Below are positions 58,507 to 64,000 of a stretch of DNA of 64,000 bases, in pieces (the stretch's first letter is position 1; each line of letters begins with the position of its first letter). A program made the translations under genes and the position numbers. Where the stretch lies: the NCBI GenBank assembly GCA_020543525.1, contig JAHYIO010000001.1, positions 3,720,001 through 3,784,000 of the forward strand. The letters run 5' to 3'. The DNA is from Coriolopsis trogii (lineage: Eukaryota > Basidiomycota > Agaricomycetes > Polyporales > Polyporaceae). The notes below the pieces were generated by a model, which saw only the letters and a program-made list of their open reading frames with translations, searched no databases and was not told where the DNA came from.

Positions 58507-61500
58507 ATGCAGAAGGAGCACATCCGTAGAGGTTTCTCCATATACGTGTCTTCTCTCTTCCTTGAGTGCTCATGCTGTAGTACTTACTCTCCTTGACGTT
58601 TCTACTAGTCACCAAAAGGTTGCTCTGGAAGTGGACTTCTCCGGAACGCTATGGGTATGTGCGGTCTGTCTCGTCTTCTTCCTGCGTAACCATAGCTTGC
58701 CACAGGGCTATACTGAGCTTACAGTCGTACCGACGAGCAAAGACCTCAAGACAATACATTTACACGCCCGGCAATGCGGTCAGTGTTGCTCCTTGGATAT
58801 CGCGTCGCGTTCTCGATCAACGTCTGACCCCATGTGCAGTCATTCATGCGGTGACCGTTGGGTCCCATGTCGCCGATTTCGTTCACTCGGATCCCCTCGC
58901 TTCCTTGACCGTGTCTGCCCAAGACGTTCACAACCATCCCGAACTGAAGAGAAGGATCTATTCCGCGCTCCAAGAGGGCGACGAGGGCGAACTCTCAATC
59001 GCGATTCCCGAGGAGGTCTCTCTCAGGCAGTCTGGTCACCGGGCAGTAGCGGGGATCATCAGTGAAGGTGCGTCTGCTACTCTCGAGCGATATCTCCTTC
59101 TCTAACTGTCTTGTGCAGCCGCCACTCCAGAACCCCAGACGCCTGGTCACCCAACGCAACAATCCCTACCTGTTCCGGAGTTCACCCCCATCCTTGTGCG
59201 CATCGAGTATAGCATCAAGAACCCTGCGGATGGTATCCAGTTCGTGCAACCTACGGAGTCCTATCAGACTGTTAGTAGTTGTCATGATGCCCGTAATTGT
59301 TGCTCACCTGCTTGCAGCGGATACCCCACGTATACACAACCCCATCATCCCCCGATGCTGCGCGGTGCTGGGTACCATGTGTTGACAACCTCTGGGAGAA
59401 GTGCACATGGGACTTTGAGTTCGTAGTGCCTCGCTCGCTAGAGCAACGTGACATGGAGTCGGAAGAGGATGACGGGACCGATGCTGCGTACCCGACCATC
59501 GTCGTCTGCAGCGGGGAACTGGTTGAGCAGGTGTGCACATCGCGTGTTGTGTCCGCTTGTCCGATGTGTAACAGTGAAGTATTCTGGTCCAGGTCGCCCA
59601 CCCCTTCATCTCCAGCAAGACTATCTTCCTCTTCTCGCAACCCATCCAAACATCGGTCCAGCAAGTAGCTTGGGCAGCAGGTCCATTCCATGTGCATCCC
59701 ATACCTACTGATCTCAGTACCGCCGAGGATGCTTCGGGTACCACGCAGCCTCTCATGCACGCCTTCTGCTTGCCGGGACACGAGTCACTCTTGGCCAACA
59801 CCGTGTCATTCATGCGATCAGCCATGAGCTATTACGTGAATGAGTTCGGGTCCTACCCTTTTGGATCGCACAAACTCGTCTTCGTGGAGGAACTACCTAC
59901 GCAGCGATTCGACGCTGCCACCGTCTCACTGGTCACAGTCGATTTGCTACACGGCGAAGACATCATCGATCAAGTCTACGAGACGCGACATAGTCTCAGT
60001 CATGCTCTTGCTTGTCAATGGATTGGCATCAACATCCAACAGAAGATGTACTCGGACACTTGGCTCGTCAATGGTCTGGGTCTATACATCACGGGTCTAT
60101 TCATGCGCAAGCTCTTTGGCATGAATGAATACCGGTACAGACTGAAGAAGGACATGGAGCGAGTTGTCGAGCTCGATAACGGCGCCGTACCTCCGATATG
60201 TCAACCTCAATCGTTCGACCCACCAGATCCTGCTCATCTCTCATTCATCAACCTCAAGGCACCCCTTGTCCTTCACATTCTCGATCGTCGGCTGGGGAAG
60301 TCTGGCACGTCTCTGGGTCTTTCTCGTGTTCTGCCTAAGCTGTTCCTGTCGGCAATCAGTGGCGAGATGGCGAACAACTTAATGTCCACACACTCGTTCC
60401 TGCGCATGTGTAGGAAGGTTAGTGGTATCGACCCACGTTCTTTCGCCGAGCAATGGATCTATGGGAGCGGGTGTCCGACCTTCGGCTTTTCTGCGTCATT
60501 CAACCGGAAGAAGATGGCGGTGGAGATCACGATGCGTCAAGATGCTCCTGCTGCCAAATATCTCGAGAATAATGAGCAGCTGAAGTTGCTGAACAAGCCC
60601 GTCTCGTTCTTTGAGGTGGGTAGCTGGCCTTTCGAAACTCTTACCGTATTGCTCATCTGGCTGACAGGGACAAATGACCATCCGAATCCATGAAGCCGAC
60701 GGCACCCCGTACGAGCACGTCCTAGACATTCGCAGTTCGTTCAAGCGATACGAGGTACCTTTCAACACCAAATACAAGCGTGTCAGGCGCAACACGAAGC
60801 GGTACCTTGCTCGTCAAGCGGCAGCTCAAGCAGCCGCGGAGGGCGATGCTGACGCAGCGGCCGCGATGGATATGGTCGACATGGGCTTTGGCTTGGATAT
60901 CTGGGAAAAGGAGCAAGAACGAGAGAACTGGAAGGTCGCAGACTGGACGGAGGAGGATGAACAAAACATGGCTGGGCAGACATACGAGTGGATTCGTATC
61001 GACGCCGACTTCGAGTGGATCGCTGCTATCGCATTCGACCAGAAGGACTACATGTGGGTCTCGCAACTGCAGCGCGACAGGGACGTCGTGGCGCAGTACG
61101 AGGTGCGTGCGTCGCAGAACGACTTGTTCGTGTTTTCTTGACAACGTCAAACGAAGGCTATCATGGTGTTGTCGAAGACACCGAATCCCATCATTTCCAG
61201 CACTTTGACCAAGACGGTCCTTGTGACGAACTATTACTATAGAATCCGGTGCGAGGCTGCTGCAGCCTTAGTAACAGTAAGTGTAACACAGTATTACTCA
61301 CTAGTACGAGGTCTTACTCGTCCTTCTTTAAGTGCGCGAATCAGAAGCTCGACTGGATTGGTCTATTCCATCTCTTCAAGCTCTTCCTGCGATACTGCTA
61401 CGAGCTGGAAGATCAGAAGGCAGACCTGTTCAGTCACACGTATGTGCCCCGGCCCAACGACTTCAGTGATATAGCGGAGTACTTCGTGCGTAAGGTAAGA

Positions 61501-64000
61501 AGCAAACTCTGTTGGAATCCTTTGTATGTTCTGACATCGTTGTAGGCAATCTTGACCGCTATATCGAAAGTGCGCTTTGAGAACGGCAAGACGCCTCCGG
61601 TCATTCGTCGCTTCTTGATAGATCAGCTTCGTTTCAATGACAACACCACCAATGCTGTGAGTACGGTCACAGCAAGCTCGTGAGCCAGCTAACATCCCTC
61701 GATAGTACGCGGATGCATTCTATATCTGCAACATCATCACTGCGCTTGGTTGCGCTTCCGTATCCTCTCGCCCACCCGAACGAGGGGAATTCACCTCTGG
61801 CGATGTTGGCCCTACACAAGATCAAGAAGATTCGGAGTTGCTCACGAGAGCACTAGCGGAAGTCGATAGGTATCGTAGCATGGACCGGCTGATTCCTACA
61901 TATCACAACGTAGTGACAGTGGCTGTCATCGAGGTACGTATTCGCAGGATGCCTTCGTTCTATGCTGACCGCTATGTAGTTCCATCTCTTGCTCAGTCTC
62001 GCTAACCTTGTTCAACACGACCCTCGACCGTTCTTCCCATTGACTCGGTGAGAATCGCTCCATCATTACGACGAGGCGCCTCCACTCATAGAGAAACAGT
62101 GAAGGAAACTACGTCTCGGTGCGCTTGGCCGCTTTCGATTATCTCTTCCTGGGCAAGTGGTACTCGCCGAAGATCATGCGGTACATCCTCGCTGTCATGG
62201 CCTCCGACTCGTCTCGGGTCGTGCGCCGTCACGTCGCTAGGAATGCATGTCAGAGTTTAGCACTACTGGTCACCATGGGCGAGATGAAGACGGTGAAGGA
62301 GGCGGACTCGCTGATTATTGAGGAGGATGGCAACGGCGGCGAGAAGGTCAAGGAGAATAAGAAGAGCGAGATCGATCTCATGATCAAGGCTCTGCGAAAG
62401 GACAGGGAGGTTGGCAAGAACGAGGTAATCCGGGAGCTGCTCATGCCCATTGCGCTGTACGTCCATCTTTTCCGCCGATGTCATTCATCCTGACAATGTG
62501 CCCCTTCAGTGCCCCAGACACGGACTGTGAAGTTCGATGGTGCTTGCTCAAGCTTGCCGATTTACTCATTCGCGGCGCCGAAGAAGCACCCCCGAAGGTC
62601 ACCATCCACCTGCCTCCGACACCAGTAGCAGAGGCTCCTCCCCCAATCCCCGCCGTCAAGCTCTCAAGCAAACCTCAGCGACCGCTGAAGACAAGCGGTG
62701 TATCCGTCAAGAGCCCTCTTACACCATTCACTCTGCCACCCAAGCTCAAACTCGTCCCTAGCAGCTCGCAAGTCGATGTATCCTCTGCTCCCACTCCCGG
62801 GTCTGCTACTCCACAGACGGCTGCAGGAAGGCGGGGGTCAGAGTTTCCCGCCCCAAAAGTTCCTCCGAAGGTTCCCCTGTTTCGCAACAAGGAGAAGAAG
62901 GTTACGAAAGCTGTTCCGAAGGCGCAAACCAGTGGCATGAGCATGACCGACCTCCGGGCGTGCAAGCAAGCGCTGAAGAAGTTGCAGGAACACAAGAAGG
63001 CCGCAGTGTTCTTGCAACCTGTCGACCCTGTGCGCGACCGTGCACCGAAGTAAGTGCTTGTTCTAGATATATGCCGATATATCGGTGTTGACTCGCTGTC
63101 AGTTACTTCGACATTATCAAATCTCCTATGGACTTGAAAACTATGGAGGCAAAGCTGAACGCGGGACAATACAAGGATCGATTCGCATTCGAAGCGGACT
63201 TCAAGCTCATGATCAACAACGCGAAGACATACAATATGCCGGGAAGCTTTGTTCACAACGAAGCCCTTGCCCTGGATGCCTTCTTCGACAAGAGTAAGTG
63301 CGCATATGCTCTGTTAAGGTCATCTCGCTGATCTCTATGTAGCGTGGGTCCGCATCAACAAGACCTTGGAGATCGCGACCATGAAAGAGCAGGCCCAGGC
63401 CGTTGTTCCTCCTCCCCCTCCTTCCGTCCAGATATCCACTTCTAGAGCTCCCAAAGCTCCGACATCCTCTGTGACTGCCAATGGAAATGCCAACATGCCT
63501 ACCATCAAGCTCAAGATTGGCAGTGGGAGTTCTGCCCCGAGCAACGCTGTACCAACATCTTCTACCTCTGGACCGGCTCCTTCGAAACCTGTGCCCAAGC
63601 CCAAGGGCAGGAAGCCCAAGGAGCCCAAGCTGTCCGAGGTCCCGCCTCCTGCTCCTATCCCAGCTCAAGGCGCAGCATCAACCTCAAGTTTCGCAGATAT
63701 GGACGATGTATCCCTTGACCTACTCGAAGAGGTTATCGCCATCGAGCGCGAGCAGAAGAAAGGGCATAATCATCGACCACCGCCCCCGCCAGCCGCTCCG
63801 TCCAGAGAGCGAGAACGACCCGCCCCTCCACCGGTAACTGACAAGGGCAAGGACCGCCAGGTTCCTAGACTCATCATCGGGAAGAGGAAGAAGGAGCAGG
63901 CTGACCCGACTGAGGACGAGATCCTCGCCCTCGCTACCCCTGCGAAGAAGGAGCGACCGAGCGCACCTACGCCCGGTCCATCGTCCACCACACCCCACGC
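58507..64000 (+). CDS. TAF2: TFIID subunit TAF2 with inactive aminopeptidase fold and C-terminal bromodomain (right end cut off)
   Basis: The start is placed at ATG 58507 (MQKEHIRRGFS); the first intron boundary is uncertain. The beta-rich N-domain follows (HQKVALEVDFSG, GYTELTVVPTSKDLKTIHLH, RIEYSIKNPADGIQFV). The M1-peptidase-like domain follows (FGSYPFGSHKLVFVEELPTQ; RHSLSHALACQWIGI; WLVNGLGLYITGLF). HEAT-like helices fill 61350-62470. A low-complexity Pro/Lys linker precedes a bromodomain (62960-63350: NYFDIIKSPMDLKTMEAKLN, then NAKTYNMPGS) and a basic tail that runs off the window. In HExxH the Glu is Ala and the second His is Cys, so no peptidase activity is expected. TAF2 binds the initiator in TFIID. 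About 15 exons; 1,550 or more residues are visible. Confidence 0.94.

Noticed and set aside
58530..58612. AT-AC (U12-type) intron in TAF2 suggested by ATATAC and a CCTTGAC branch-like sequence
   Set aside because: The 5' sequence does not match the U12 consensus ATATCCTT, and the join would introduce a stop. A short GT-AG intron starting about 58564 keeps the frame instead, though the exact boundary is uncertain.
1..64000. CRISPR arrays, rRNA genes, intact transposons, secondary-metabolite core enzymes
   Set aside because: Looked for regular spaced repeats, long terminal or inverted repeats, transposase or reverse-transcriptase motifs, and PKS, NRPS or terpene-synthase motifs; none were seen.

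Overview
The window looks like a stretch of nuclear chromosome from a basidiomycete fungus, most likely an agaricomycete. The evidence is GC-rich, intron-dense genes with mostly 45-100 nt GT-AG introns, CT-rich leaders, fungal-type gene order on both strands, and core eukaryotic genes such as the Gbeta subunit, TAF2, Fab1, CSN2 and LTV1. No CRISPR array, convincing tRNA or rRNA gene, or intact transposon was seen. The order or genus cannot be fixed from sequence reading alone.

The left part (1-24 kb) holds a SIKE/FGFR1OP2-like STRIPAK gene cut by the window edge, a Mis12/Mtw1 kinetochore gene, an R3HCC1-like RRM gene, a TPR gene and several lineage-restricted proteins: an acidic possible regulator, an F-box/2EXR-like protein, a 249-residue unknown, and a large protein with two KLxxF(L/F)G motifs. 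It also holds a TEX2/Nvj2-type lipid-transfer protein with PH and SMP domains. A gene-poor stretch lies at about 7.3-9.8 kb.

The middle part (24.5-37.8 kb) holds a Golgi coiled-coil candidate (GM130/Bug1-like) and the heterotrimeric G-protein beta subunit. A gene-poor island of about 8 kb follows. In it I could assemble three tiny same-strand genes (75-86 residues), each encoding essentially one double-stranded-RNA-binding fold and sharing intron positions. One of them uses a GC-AG intron. A weak antisense relic lies between the second and third.

The right part (37.8-64 kb) is a compact housekeeping block of alternating divergent and convergent pairs: Sad1/USP39 (tri-snRNP), RSM22, MRPL1 (uL1m), mL40, CSN2 (COP9 signalosome), FAB1 (PI3P 5-kinase), LTV1 (40S export and maturation) and TAF2 (TFIID; runs off the right edge). 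Three mitochondrial-translation genes (RSM22, uL1m, mL40) lie together. Two of these proteins carry visible inactivated enzyme sites: the ubiquitin-protease-like site of Sad1 and the aminopeptidase-like site of TAF2. TAF2 also carries a C-terminal bromodomain.

Exon boundaries were placed by hand from reading frame, splice consensus and expected protein family. Where this was ambiguous the entry says so.
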